A DNA stretch of 64,000 nt from Streptomyces sp. NRRL S-340 (GTDB lineage Bacteria > Actinomycetota > Actinomycetes > Streptomycetales > Streptomycetaceae): contig NZ_JOIY01000052.1 of the NCBI RefSeq assembly GCF_000720185.1, forward strand, positions 1 through 64,000, read 5' to 3'. Below, piece by piece: positions 37,247 to 46,004 of this stretch. How positions within the stretch are numbered: the first letter of the stretch is position 1; every line of letters begins with the position of its first letter. Both the position numbers and the translations under genes were made by a program. The notes under the pieces are model-generated. The model worked only from the letters and a program-made list of their open reading frames with translations. It did no database searches and was not told where the DNA came from.

Positions 37247-38765
37247 TCACGCCGCGGGGTGCGGCGGTGAGAGGGCGGGCTCGGCCGGGCGGCGGTGCTC
37301 CGTCCCCGTCGGCCAGAGCCGTGGCCCGCGCCGTGCCGCCAGGTCCTCGATCCAGCCGAAGGCGAGGACCACCGCGGCGATCAGCGGCCACACCAGCACG
37401 GACATCCACAGGCCGTACGTCCGGTCGAGCAGCGACGCGGCGCCCTCGCTCTGCAGGAACGGCAGGTCGTAGGCCTGGTCGAGGAGCGGGACCGTGGCGG
37501 TGATGAGCAGGTTGTGCCAGAGGTAGACGGTGACGGCCCGGTTGTTGGCGAGGGTGATGAGCTTGCGCCAGCGGCACAGCCGGGCCGGGAACTCCCGCCA
37601 GGCCGGGGCGTACTGGAGGAGGATCACGACGGCGCCGAAGGACCAGGCCGCCTGGGCGAGCGGGATGTCGTTCAGGTCCCAGCCGTCGGGACCCTGGTGA
37701 CCGGCGGCCCACCACAGGCCCAGCGCCATCAGCAGGGCGGCGGCGGAGACGGCCAGGTAGCGCGGGACCCTCGCCAGGAAGCCCTCGTGGTGGGCGATGC
37801 CCAGGATCCAGCAGCCGCCGTACACCGCGAAGTCCGTCACCGCCTCCCCCGTCTCACCGGGGATCCGCGGCAGGCCCGTGGCGAGCACCGCGGTGAGGGC
37901 GAGAGGGGCGAGCAGGGTCGGCCAGGGCGCCCGGCGGAACGCGCGCAGCAGCAGCGGGGAGGCCACGACGAACCACAGGTAGGCGCGCAGGTACCACAGC
38001 GGGCCCGCCGCGTCCTGCGGCCAGGCCGCCTCCAGCAGGCCCGAGCCGGAGCCCAGGTGCGCGGGGTAGGGCGGGGCGCCGAGCGGGACGACGTAGTCGA
38101 GCAGCCTGGCCGGCCCGAGGGTGCCGCCGAGGTCGGGGTCCTTCAGCGGGTTCCAGCCGCCCAGCAGCATCAGCGGGAGCAGCACCGCGCCGAACGCCCA
38201 CAGCGGGGGCAGCAGCCTGCGCAGCCTGCCCTTGATCACGCTCAGGGCGGGGCGGTCCAGGGAGCGGGGGACGGGCGGCGGAGCGGACGGCGGACCGGCG
38301 GTGCGGGACACCGACGCCGGCGGGGCGGCCGGAGTCGGCGGGGCGGCCGGAGTCGGCGGGGCGGCCGGGGACGGGGTCGGAGACGGGGTCGCGGTGGATA
38401 TCCGTGGCGCGGTGGGTGCCGGTGCCGCGGCCGGTGCCGCCGTCGGGCGTGCGGGCCGGGCCGTCCGTCGTCTGGCGGGGGCGGCCTCTGTCCGTCGTAC
38501 GGACCGGGCCGTCCGTCGTGTGGTCGGAGCCACTGCCGACCGCGCGGGCCGGGCCGCCGTCCGTCGTACGGGCCGGGTCGCTGTCGGCCGTACGACGCGG
38601 GCCACCGTCCGTCGTACGGGCCGGGCCGCCGTCGGGCGGGTGGTGCGGGCCGCCGTCGGGCGGGTGGTGCGGGCCGCCGTCGGGCGGGTGGTGCGGGCCG
38701 CTGTCGGCCGGGGGGTGCGGGTCGGCGGGCTCCGGGGGGCGCCTGCGGTGGATGTGGGTGGCCAT
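37247..38765 (-). pseudogene. Acyltransferase-3 family protein, N-terminus missing and frame disrupted
   Basis: From about 38240 to 37247 one frame encodes the C-terminal two thirds of an integral membrane acyltransferase (RLRRLLPPLWAFGAVLLPLM, then eight hydrophobic segments, AVTVYLWHNLLI). The first helices with the catalytic His, expected for this family of about 10 helices, are absent. The best start, ATG 38765 (TGATG overlap with the upstream gene), opens a different frame, MATHIHRRRPPEPADPHPP, low complexity with good GC3 down to about 38395. Codon bias then favours the acyltransferase frame. A frameshift at about 38290-38400 would join them. A GTG at 38605 is the only start in the lower frame. 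Confidence 0.65.
38626..38697. repeat. 24-bp tandem repeat, three perfect copies
   Basis: Units at 38626, 38650 and 38674 (CCGCCGTCGGGCGGGTGGTG plus CGGG) encode GPHHPPDG repeats in the frame starting at 38765; a fourth degenerate copy follows. The repeat is in the unstable N-terminal part of the broken acyltransferase gene. Confidence 0.85.
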
Positions 38766-39901
38766 CAGGCGAGGTGCTCCGGGGAGGCGGGGGCCGCGGG
38801 CGTGCCGGTGGCGGGGCCCGGGGCCGAGGTCGGGCCGGGGGCGGTGGTGGGTCCGGGGGCTCCGGTGGGGCCGGGCGCCGACGTCACCGGCACCGGGGTG
38901 CCGGGACCGTCCGCGACCGTTCCCGGCGCGCCGGAACCGCTGGCGCCACTGGCACCGCTGCCTGTCCCGCTCCCGCCGCCGCTTCCGCCCCCACCGCCGG
39001 CTCCGCCCGCTCCCCCCGCCGAGGCCGACGGGTCGGGGCCGGGCGAGCCGCCGCCTCCGGTGCCCGGTGCCGCCGGTTCGGTCGAGGTGGTGACCGGTGG
39101 CGGGCTCGGCTCGGTGACCGGGCCGCCGCCCGTGCCCGGACCCGGCGGCCGGGTCCCGGCGGTTCCCGAGGTGGCCGACCGCGGGGGCGAGGCTCCCGGC
39201 CGGTGCGGCCCGGCGGACGGACCGGCCGCGGCGCCGGCGGCGCCCGGCGCCGGCCCTGCGCCGCCGGCGGCCGGTGCGGACACGCCCGGCACCCCCGGCA
39301 GCCCGGACGCGCCCGGCGCACCCGGTACGGCGACGCCCGCCCCCACTCCGGCACCCGTGGCGGCGCCGGGCGCACCGGCCGGGTCCGACGGCTCCGCCGA
39401 GGTGCCGACCCTGCTCGCGGGCCGGTCGTCCGCCTGGCCCGGCACGGGCAGCCAGGGTGCGGTCGAGTTGCCGGACGCGAGGGTGACGACGATGACGGCG
39501 GCGTAGACCGCGCAGCTCAGCCCGGCCGCCATCCCGATCCGGCGGAACCGGCGGCTGCGGCGGCCGGACGCGTCGACGAAGACCGGCCCGTCACAGCCGC
39601 CGGGCCCCCGCTCCCCGCTGCGGCCGTCCGGCTCCTCCCCGGCACTTCCTGTGCGTCCGGTGCGGTCGAGCCGGACGGACAGCTCGTCCGGGACGGGGAC
39701 GCAGGGCCAAGGCTCCTGCCACGGGTCCGCGACCCGCAGCGCGGGCACGGCACCGGTCTCCGGGAATCTCTGGGTGCCGTCGTCCCCCTCAGCGCTTCGC
39801 GCATCCGGCGCACCGCGTTCGGCGGCAGGCGCCGATCCAGCCGTCGACGCGGCTTCGGGCCATACGGGTCGGGCTTGATCCAGCCCCTTTTCCACGCGCA
39901 C
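38765..39901 (-). CDS. Single-TM protein with long extracellular low-complexity tail (position of matA)
   Basis: A 378-residue protein: cytoplasmic N-terminus (about 1-118), Arg-rich stop (RRSRRFRRIG), one helix (about 122-141, MAAGLSCAVYAAVIVVTLA), then about 235 residues of Pro/Gly/Ala/Ser/Thr with PGPT(x)APGP repeats at the end. No folded extracellular domain is seen. The GTG at 39901 has GGGGGAAAG upstream. In S. coelicolor the gene at this place, as I recall, is matA, which works with the PNAG synthase MatB in pellet formation. No matB follows here. The matA link is positional only. Confidence 0.7.
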   Translation of the reverse strand: MRVEKGLDQARPVWPEAASTAGSAPAAERGAPDARSAEGDDGTQRFPETGAVPALRVADPWQEPWPCVPVPDELSVRLDRTGRTGSAGEEPDGRSGERGPGGCDGPVFVDASGRRSRRFRRIGMAAGLSCAVYAAVIVVTLASGNSTAPWLPVPGQADDRPASRVGTSAEPSDPAGAPGAATGAGVGAGVAVPGAPGASGLPGVPGVSAPAAGGAGPAPGAAGAAAGPSAGPHRPGASPPRSATSGTAGTRPPGPGTGGGPVTEPSPPPVTTSTEPAAPGTGGGGSPGPDPSASAGGAGGAGGGGGSGGGSGTGSGASGASGSGAPGTVADGPGTPVPVTSAPGPTGAPGPTTAPGPTSAPGPATGTPAAPASPEHLA

Positions 39902-40211
39902 GTTCTTTCCCCCACGGGAGTGTTCCGGGCGCGCCTACGACCCCGAGCCCGCGTCGCCGGAACAGGCCCCCACCTGCCCGAGCGCCCCCCTTGTCACACC
40001 GTGCTCGGCGGTCATGAACGTATGCCCGCGGGGGACGCCCCCACCGTGAAAGATCAATGGTGAACGGAATTGACCGATTCACCGTTGGCCGGAAACCATC
40101 CGGTTTCGGTCGCCGTGTCTCCGTCCGGTCTTTCCGGCAGGGGCGGTGCCCTTCAGCCTCCTTCGGGCCCCCTTCAGACCCGTTCCGGCTCTCAGGTGCC
40201 TTCAGTCGCTC
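39902..40211. other. Intergenic region between the one-TM protein and alpha-amylase genes
   Basis: No gene supported. It holds the promoter side of the one-TM gene, an inverted repeat at 40059-40083, and the 3' end of the amylase transcript. I could not find a convincing hairpin terminator. Confidence 0.6.
40059..40083. promoter_or_regulatory. Inverted repeat GGTGAA-N13-TTCACC
   Basis: Perfect 6-bp arms (40059-40064, 40078-40083), with inner CGG/CCG extending the symmetry. It sits in an AT-richer patch 158 bp upstream of the one-TM protein start, a plausible operator or promoter site. Confidence 0.4.
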
Positions 40212-43200
40212 CTACTTCAGGTACGGCCCGTCGGTGCCGACCTTGCCGGGCGCCGCGTTCCTGCCGCCCAGGTCGAGCACGTAGACCCGCAGGTCGCCCT
40301 TGCCCGGGGCGGCGACGGTCAGGGTGCCGGCGGTGACCTGCCGGACGTCCCCGGTGACGGCGTCCTTGTACGTGCCGTTCGGGATGCCGGTGTAGGTGGC
40401 ACCGTCGGTGACGGCGACCAGTGCGAAACTGTCCACGCCGGTGGCCGCGTCGGTGTAGCGGCGCTTGAAGTTCATGCCGCCGCCCGAGACGCCCTCGGTG
40501 GAGTACTGGCCCATCTGGAGGGCGGGCACGGCGCGCCGGATCTGGTTCAGCCGCTGGAGGTGCTTGGCCAGGGGCTGGGCCAGGGTGGTGGCGACGGCCC
40601 CGCTCGCGCTGTCGGCCTGGGAGAACCGGGAGGCGGTGACGGTGCCTTCGAGGTGGTCGCCGTAGTACGCGCGGCCGGTGGTGGCCAGCGGGCAGCGCGG
40701 GCCGCAGTCGATGGTCTTGCCGGCCTGGAACTGGATCTCCGAGCCGTAGTAGAGGGTCGGGATGCCGCGGAAGGTCCACATCAGGGCCATGTTCTCGGCC
40801 CAGGCGTCCTGCCCTCCGTCGTAGCGCACGCTCGACTTGTTGGGTCCGTAGTCGTGGCTGTCGACGTAGACGACGTTGTAGGTGGCGTCGTTGGTGGAGT
40901 CGTCGGAGTCCTTGCCGTTGCTGAAGGCGTTGTGCGCGTCACCGAAGTTCATGTGCATGCGCATGTCGATGATGTTCATGCCGGAGAACTTCGAGTGGTC
41001 GGGCGTGTGGTAGCTGTTGCCGTCCAGGAAGGCGTTGGTCGAGGTGGGCTGCTGCCCGGTGCCCAGCTGCTCCTCGTAGTTGTACTGGTCGAGGGCGGCC
41101 TGGGTGTCGTCGGCGGTGTACTCCTTGCGTTCCTTCCAGGTGTAGAACTGCGCGGAGTGGTTGACCGAGCCGCGGTTCCACTTGTCGTTGACGAACGCGC
41201 CGACCTCGCCGAAGACGAAGAAGTCCTGTGCCTTGTCCGGCCCCCAGTCCTGGGCGACGCGCTGCTGGACGGCGGGCAGGAAGCGGCGGTTCCAGGTGAT
41301 GCGGGGGATGTGGACGGCGGTGTCGACGCGGAAGCCGTCGACGCCCATGTCGATGTACTTGTCGTAGGCGCCGATGAGGTAGTTCTGCACCTCGGGGTTC
41401 TCGGTGTTGAAGTCGGCGAGGTCGTCGGCGAGCCAGCAGGAGCGGGAGTCCTCGCCCTCCCAGTTGCCGATCCAGCACTGGTGGTAGTACTTCGAGGGGA
41501 ACATGCCGCTGGTGGGGCTGGGCCACTGGCAGTTGTAGAGCGTGTAGCCCTCGGGGCTCTTCTGGCCGGTGGGCCTGCCCCAGTTCAGGCAGGTGTTGCC
41601 GGAGGGTTCCGCGGTCGACCACAGGTCGCCGTTGTAGTACGACTTGCCCGACTTGGGCTCGACGGTCAGCCCGTCGTACTCGAAGCCCGGCTGCTTCTCG
41701 TCGTAGTACCAGGACCACTGGGAGTCGCGCACGCCGTACACGGTCGGCACGAACAGGCCCTTGGCGCCCCAGCGGGAGCTGTGGTTGTAGACGACGTCCT
41801 GGTAGATCTTCATGCCCTTGGCGTGGGCGGCGTTGATGAGGTCCTGGTAGGAGGCGCCCGCCGACTCCAGGCGCGGGTCCACCTTGTAGAAGTCCCAGCC
41901 GTGGTAACCGTGGTAGTCGTAGTCGGACCGGTTGAGGACCACGGGGGTGATCCAGACCGCCGAGAAGCCGAGGGCCTTGATGTAGTCGAGTTTCTCGACC
42001 AGGCCCTTGAAGTCGCCGCGGAACATGGGGTCGTGGTTGGCCGCGTTGCCGGAGGCGACGTCCTGGTTGCCGCCGCGGTCGTTGCTGCTGTCCCCGTCGT
42101 AGAAGCGGGCGGTGAGGACGAAGTAGATCGGGTCCTTGCGCGGGTCACCGCCGAGCATGGTGCCCTGCTGGGCCGGGGGCGGTGCCTGGCCGGTCTTCGC
42201 GTTCGCCGGCGCGGAGGCGGCGGAGGTGTTGCCCGCCGCGTCGACCGCCTGGACCGTGTACGTGTACGTGGTGTCCGCTTCGAGTCCGGTGTCGGAGTAG
42301 ACGGTGGATCCGGTGCTGACCACCGCCGTGCCCCTGCTCCCGCCCGTGCGGGTGATCTGGTACCCGGTGACGGCGGTGTCGTCGGTGGACGGCTCCCAGG
42401 TGAGCACGACGGAGGTGCCGGTCGCGGAGGCCTTCACGGAGGCGGGCACGGTCGGCGCGGTGGTGTCGGGGACGGTGGCCGCGCAGGGGTCCTTCGCGTC
42501 CTTGGTGACCTTGCCCGCCTTGACGGTGCTGAGACCGCCGGACAGCGCGTAGTTGGCGCCGTTGTTGTTGTCCCAGGTGCCGTTGCCGTTGTTGAAGGTG
42601 GCCTGCCAGCCCGTCGCCGTGCCCAGGCCGACGGTCTTCTTCACCCAGCCGGTGCAGGCCGCGTCCATGGTGACGCCGGGGACCGTGGTCCAGGCGCCGC
42701 CGTTCGGTGCCCAGTGCAGGTTGACGGTGGACCAGCCGGTGCCGGTGGTGGCGTAGAAGACGGTGGCGCTCTGCGCGCTGCCGTCACCGCCTCCGCTCCC
42801 GTTGTCGCTGCCGCACGGGTCGCTGTGCGCGATGACACCGTCCTTGACGGTGACGGTGCCGCTGCCGAGGTCGTAGTTCTTGCCGCCGTTGTTGTCCCAG
42901 GTGCCGGTGCCGTTGTTGAAGGTGGCCTTGAGCCCGGCAGCCGATCCCAGGTCGACGGTCTGCTTCACCCAGTCCGTGCAGGCGGCCTCCATCCGCACGC
43001 CCGGCACGGTGGTCCAGCTGCCGCCGTCCGGCGCCCAGTGCAGGTAGTACGAGGACCAGGCGCGGGTCTTGGTGTAGTAGAAGACGGTCGCGGTGCTGGT
43101 GCTGGTGCCGGTGCCGGTGCCGGTTGTGGCGGTGGTGGTGCCCGTGGCACCGGAGGCGGGCGTCCCGGCGGCCAGCAGGCCCGCGGCCAGGGCGGCCACG

Positions 43201-43277
43201 GAGGCCAGCGCGACGCCTGCGGTCCGCCGCGGCCTCCGCCGGAAGGGTCTGAACAGCGGTGGTCGGTTTCTCTCCAT
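40212..43277 (-). CDS. Secreted alpha-amylase GH13 with two CBM25 modules and FnIII domain
   Basis: A 1021-residue exoenzyme. Signal peptide: RRRPRR then a hydrophobic core to about residue 43. Two starch-binding CBM25-like modules (about 62-155 and 172-262) share WAPDGGSW/WAPNGGAW, WVK and FNNGTGTWDNN. An FnIII domain (about 275-362) follows, then the GH13 barrel from about 380. Catalytic residues are in DGFRVDTAVH (Asp, about 651), FVFGEVG (Glu, about 691) and YVDSHD (Asp, about 807). It hydrolyses alpha-1,4-glucans outside the cell. The ATG at 43277 has GGAG upstream; the longer frame adds non-signal residues. The promoter has a nested palindrome. Confidence 0.95.
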   Translation of the reverse strand: MERNRPPLFRPFRRRPRRTAGVALASVAALAAGLLAAGTPASGATGTTTATTGTGTGTSTSTATVFYYTKTRAWSSYYLHWAPDGGSWTTVPGVRMEAACTDWVKQTVDLGSAAGLKATFNNGTGTWDNNGGKNYDLGSGTVTVKDGVIAHSDPCGSDNGSGGGDGSAQSATVFYATTGTGWSTVNLHWAPNGGAWTTVPGVTMDAACTGWVKKTVGLGTATGWQATFNNGNGTWDNNNGANYALSGGLSTVKAGKVTKDAKDPCAATVPDTTAPTVPASVKASATGTSVVLTWEPSTDDTAVTGYQITRTGGSRGTAVVSTGSTVYSDTGLEADTTYTYTVQAVDAAGNTSAASAPANAKTGQAPPPAQQGTMLGGDPRKDPIYFVLTARFYDGDSSNDRGGNQDVASGNAANHDPMFRGDFKGLVEKLDYIKALGFSAVWITPVVLNRSDYDYHGYHGWDFYKVDPRLESAGASYQDLINAAHAKGMKIYQDVVYNHSSRWGAKGLFVPTVYGVRDSQWSWYYDEKQPGFEYDGLTVEPKSGKSYYNGDLWSTAEPSGNTCLNWGRPTGQKSPEGYTLYNCQWPSPTSGMFPSKYYHQCWIGNWEGEDSRSCWLADDLADFNTENPEVQNYLIGAYDKYIDMGVDGFRVDTAVHIPRITWNRRFLPAVQQRVAQDWGPDKAQDFFVFGEVGAFVNDKWNRGSVNHSAQFYTWKERKEYTADDTQAALDQYNYEEQLGTGQQPTSTNAFLDGNSYHTPDHSKFSGMNIIDMRMHMNFGDAHNAFSNGKDSDDSTNDATYNVVYVDSHDYGPNKSSVRYDGGQDAWAENMALMWTFRGIPTLYYGSEIQFQAGKTIDCGPRCPLATTGRAYYGDHLEGTVTASRFSQADSASGAVATTLAQPLAKHLQRLNQIRRAVPALQMGQYSTEGVSGGGMNFKRRYTDAATGVDSFALVAVTDGATYTGIPNGTYKDAVTGDVRQVTAGTLTVAAPGKGDLRVYVLDLGGRNAAPGKVGTDGPYLK

Positions 43278-43400
43278 CGAGGACTCCTCGGACGGGTCCG
43301 CCGGGCAGCACCAAGCTCCCGTACGGCCACGGGGAGAGCTGCGCGAGCGGCGGAGCAGTTGAGCGGGTGGCTGAACTGAAGGCCGAGACACGCCACTCGA

Positions 43401-43438
43401 CCGCAGAATCTTGCGAAAGACGCTGCAAGTTTCTGCGG
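43401..43438. promoter_or_regulatory. Nested palindromic operator upstream of the amylase
   Basis: Outer arms CCGCAGAA (43401-43408) and TTCTGCGG (43431-43438), perfect over 8 bp, enclose inner arms CTTGC (43410-43414) and GCAAG (43425-43429). It lies 124-161 bp upstream of the ATG. CTTGC/GCAAG motifs are typical of Streptomyces amylase promoters controlled by the LacI-family repressor MalR/Reg1. The regulator identity is inferred. The remaining 43278-43558 shows no gene. Confidence 0.7.
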
Positions 43439-43558
43439 GGAGATTACTCAGGCGGGACGGGGGCGTAAAGGGTCCGCACAGGGACTCGCCCGCTGCCCGT
43501 GGTACGGCGGGGCCGTCAGGCCCGCCACCAGGCCCACCACCAGGGCCGTCCCCGCGGG

Positions 43559-44566
43559 TCAGGTGAGCAAGTTCTTTCCGCAGGTTTCAGGCTCCTTGTG
43601 GCGGATGGCCGCGCGCGCGTCGGCCGCCCGGGCCCGCACGGTATGCGGTGGCAGGAGGCCCGGGGCGGGAACCGCTGCGAGGGCCTGTGCCCGGACCGGG
43701 GCCCGCGACACCGGGGGCGCGGTCCCGCTCCCGTCCCGGCAGGCCCGGCAGAGGCCACCCCGCAGGGCTTCCGGGCGGCCCGGGACGCGGCAGTCCGTGC
43801 ATTCCATGAGCGCGGGAGGCACGGAGGGTGCCTGCGGACCGGCCGGGACGGGCGGCAGCTTGTCCACGAGCCGGCGCCGTACGAACGCCCCGGGTGCGTG
43901 GACGTGGTCGGGCAGGCCGGTGACGAGGACGCGCGTGAGGTGATCGGGACTCACCCCGCGCCTGAGCCATTCGGCCGCCGGCTCCTCCAGCGCCGCACAG
44001 TCGGCGGCGGAGAGGGCGAGGCGGGGGTCGTGCAGGCCGAGGCGGGCGAGGGTGTCGCGGGCGGTGGAGGGGTACGCGTCGGCGGTCGGGGCGGAGGGCG
44101 GCGACTCAGCCGGAGTGCGGGCCCCGCTCTCGGGCGCGGAGGCGGATGCGGACGCGCCCGGCACGTCACCCTCCACCAGCCGCGCCCACCACTCGTCATC
44201 CCGTGCGGTACGGGACCAGTACGTCAGGAACACCCACCGCGTGCCGGTCGCCGCGCCGTCGACCGGGGCGACCCGCCGCCGTACGCGCCGCAAGTGCCCC
44301 GCCGCGCTCAGCTCGTTGAGCGCCGAGCGCACCGCCTGCTGGCCGTAGAGCGGTTGGGCCTTGGCGAGGGTCTTCGCGTCCATCGCCGCGTTCTCGTCGA
44401 GCCGGTCGATCAGGTTCGCGAGGTACGCCGCGCGGGCGTGCAGCCGGTCGAAGTCGCCCGAGCGGGGCGGCGCCTGGTCCGGGGCGGACCGCTTGCCGTA
44501 ACCAGGCTTGGCCAGGGGATGCGCTGCGCGTGCGGGCAGGGCAGCGCTAAGGTTTCCGTCAGCCAC
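43559..44566 (-). CDS. Winged-helix/zinc-finger hypothetical regulator
   Basis: A 335-residue protein. The N-terminal part (about 35-125) looks like a winged helix (DAKTLAKAQPLYGQQAVRSALNELSAAGHLRRVRRR, then WVFLTYWSR). A Ser/Pro/Ala-rich linker follows. A Cys4 zinc-finger-like site, CTDC and CRAC, is at about 253-273. The tail is Arg/Ala-rich. This architecture occurs in regulator-like proteins of actinobacterial accessory regions. I do not recognise a named family or target. A strong hairpin lies just upstream at 44596-44631. Confidence 0.75.
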   Translation of the reverse strand: MADGNLSAALPARAAHPLAKPGYGKRSAPDQAPPRSGDFDRLHARAAYLANLIDRLDENAAMDAKTLAKAQPLYGQQAVRSALNELSAAGHLRRVRRRVAPVDGAATGTRWVFLTYWSRTARDDEWWARLVEGDVPGASASASAPESGARTPAESPPSAPTADAYPSTARDTLARLGLHDPRLALSAADCAALEEPAAEWLRRGVSPDHLTRVLVTGLPDHVHAPGAFVRRRLVDKLPPVPAGPQAPSVPPALMECTDCRVPGRPEALRGGLCRACRDGSGTAPPVSRAPVRAQALAAVPAPGLLPPHTVRARAADARAAIRHKEPETCGKNLLT

Positions 44567-44595
44567 GGATCGACTCTCATTCGATCTGGGGGTGA

Positions 44596-44631
44596 GACCC
44601 CGGCGGGTGCTGGTAACACCCGACCGGGGTC
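44596..44631. terminator. Strong hairpin, terminator or leader structure
   Basis: GACCCCGG-CGGGTG pairs with CACCCG-a-CCGGGGTC across a 7-base loop; the stem is 14 bp with one bulged base. It lies between the DUF397 gene (157 bases downstream of its stop) and the winged-helix gene (30 bases before its start). It could end the DUF397 operon or form a leader attenuator of the next gene. Confidence 0.65.
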
Positions 44632-44788
44632 GTTTGTTGCTGCGAACGCTAGAGGGTCGCGACCGTGCGTCGCAACTCGCTCACGAAAAGTCAGCGTGGC
44701 CGGGACGGGGAGGGCGGGAGGGTGGGTTGAGGCCTACCGCCCATTCCTTCAAGAAGCGGCTCGGGTCTCGCGGCCCGGAGCCCGGGGC

Positions 44789-45049
44789 TCAGGCTTCGTC
44801 GCAGGCAGCGAGCGTGAGGAAGGCCGACCAGGCATCGGCGGCCACGGAGAAACGGGGGCTTCGAGCCCCGAGCTTCGAGTCGCGGATGTGGATGGTGAGG
44901 GGGGCCTGGGGGGTGGTGGCGACTTCCAGGCAGGCGGCGTCTTCGAAGTCGCTGTAGCTGGACTTGCGCCAGGCGTAGGCGAGTTCGAGGCAGGCACTAC
45001 CCTCCGAGTCGCTGTAGCTCGACTTGAACCATGACAGGCCGTCGCTCAC
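44789..45049 (-). CDS. DUF397 protein with a duplicated motif
   Basis: An 86-residue protein. The family motif W-x-KSSYS appears twice: WFKSSYSDSEGSACLELA (about 7-24) and WRKSSYSDFEDAACLEVA (about 27-44), followed by the usual IRDSK block and VAADAWSAFL. DUF397 proteins are partners of an adjacent XRE/DUF5753 regulator, in pairs related to WhiJ and BldB-type development. The start overlaps the XRE gene stop as ATGA, so they are co-translated. Confidence 0.92.
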   Translation of the reverse strand: MSDGLSWFKSSYSDSEGSACLELAYAWRKSSYSDFEDAACLEVATTPQAPLTIHIRDSKLGARSPRFSVAADAWSAFLTLAACDEA

Positions 45050-45864
45050 AGCTCCTCCGCCACCTTCCTGATGAACCGGGCAGACTCCTCAACACTAAGC
45101 GCCTGCATGCGGATCATGCCATAGCGCTGAGTGAGTGCACTGAGCTTGTCCCCGTCAGAGTAGAGCGCACCCGTCGACTGCCCGTCCACAAAGGCGAATC
45201 GCTCATGGTCGCAGGTTTCGGCGAGCACCATCGGCCCGCTGAGCGCCGCAGTCGGGGCGCTGAGGAACGGAAGTACCTGGATGGACAAGTGAGCCCGCTG
45301 ACCGACCTCCAGCAGGTGGTCGCACTGCCGACGCATGACATCACGGTCGCCCACAACCGAGTGCAGGGCGGCCTCGTGGATGACGAAGCTGAAGTGCGTC
45401 GGGGGTCTGCTGACCAGCTTCTCCTGCCGTTTCAGTCGCGCAGCAACCCGCTCCTCCACCGTTTCCTCATCCAGAGGCGGGCAGTTGCTGCTGATCAGTG
45501 CACGCGCGTACTCCGACGTCTGCAACAGCCCTGGGACCAGAAGCGGCTCGTACCACTGCATGGTGATCGCCTCGGCCTCCACGAGCACGTACTGCTGTGT
45601 ACGCTCCGGAAACGGCTCCGGCTTCAGGTACTCGTGCGCCGCGCTCAACTTCCCCCGCGCCCCGCACAACTGGTCCGCGATCTGCAACAGCCGCAACGTC
45701 GGCCTGCGCCGCCCGCACTCCATCGACTTGACGTACTCGTAGTCGTACCCGGCCTCCTCCGCCAGGGCCTGGCGGCTGACCTGGGCCTCCTCGCGCCACA
45801 GCTTGATCTGACCGCCGCAGTACCGCCAGTTCTGCTGCGCCTGCTGGGACTCCCCCGCGGCCAC
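45046..45864 (-). CDS. XRE-family regulator with DUF5753 domain
   Basis: A 272-residue protein: N-terminal HTH (about 12-70, VSRQALAEEAGYDYEYVKSMECGRRRP) and C-terminal DUF5753 domain (about 95-265, MQWYEPLLVPGLLQTSEYARALI). The HTH pairs with DUF397 proteins; such pairs are many in Streptomyces, and some control development or antibiotic production. The start is GTG. The duplicate-motif DUF397 partner follows immediately. It is probably autoregulated, but no operator was identified. Confidence 0.92.
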   Translation of the reverse strand: MAAGESQQAQQNWRYCGGQIKLWREEAQVSRQALAEEAGYDYEYVKSMECGRRRPTLRLLQIADQLCGARGKLSAAHEYLKPEPFPERTQQYVLVEAEAITMQWYEPLLVPGLLQTSEYARALISSNCPPLDEETVEERVAARLKRQEKLVSRPPTHFSFVIHEAALHSVVGDRDVMRRQCDHLLEVGQRAHLSIQVLPFLSAPTAALSGPMVLAETCDHERFAFVDGQSTGALYSDGDKLSALTQRYGMIRMQALSVEESARFIRKVAEEL

Positions 45865-46004
45865 GCGCCCTCACCCGCCTCCCGCCGACACAGCGCGTAC
45901 GTACACGCTGTGTACCCGACTCGCCACCATGAGGCTAGCCACCGGCCACGGGGCGTCTCCGCGGTTCGGCCGGGTTACACCCGCAAGGGCGCGCGGCCGA
46001 CGGC

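Noticed and set aside
37295..40063. 922-codon plus-strand open frame
   Set aside because: It is antisense to the acyltransferase remnant and one-TM gene; repetitive Gly/Arg-rich translation.
40146..43379. 1077-codon plus-strand open frame antisense to the amylase
   Set aside because: The amylase on the minus strand has full domains and a catalytic triad; the antisense translation has no family.
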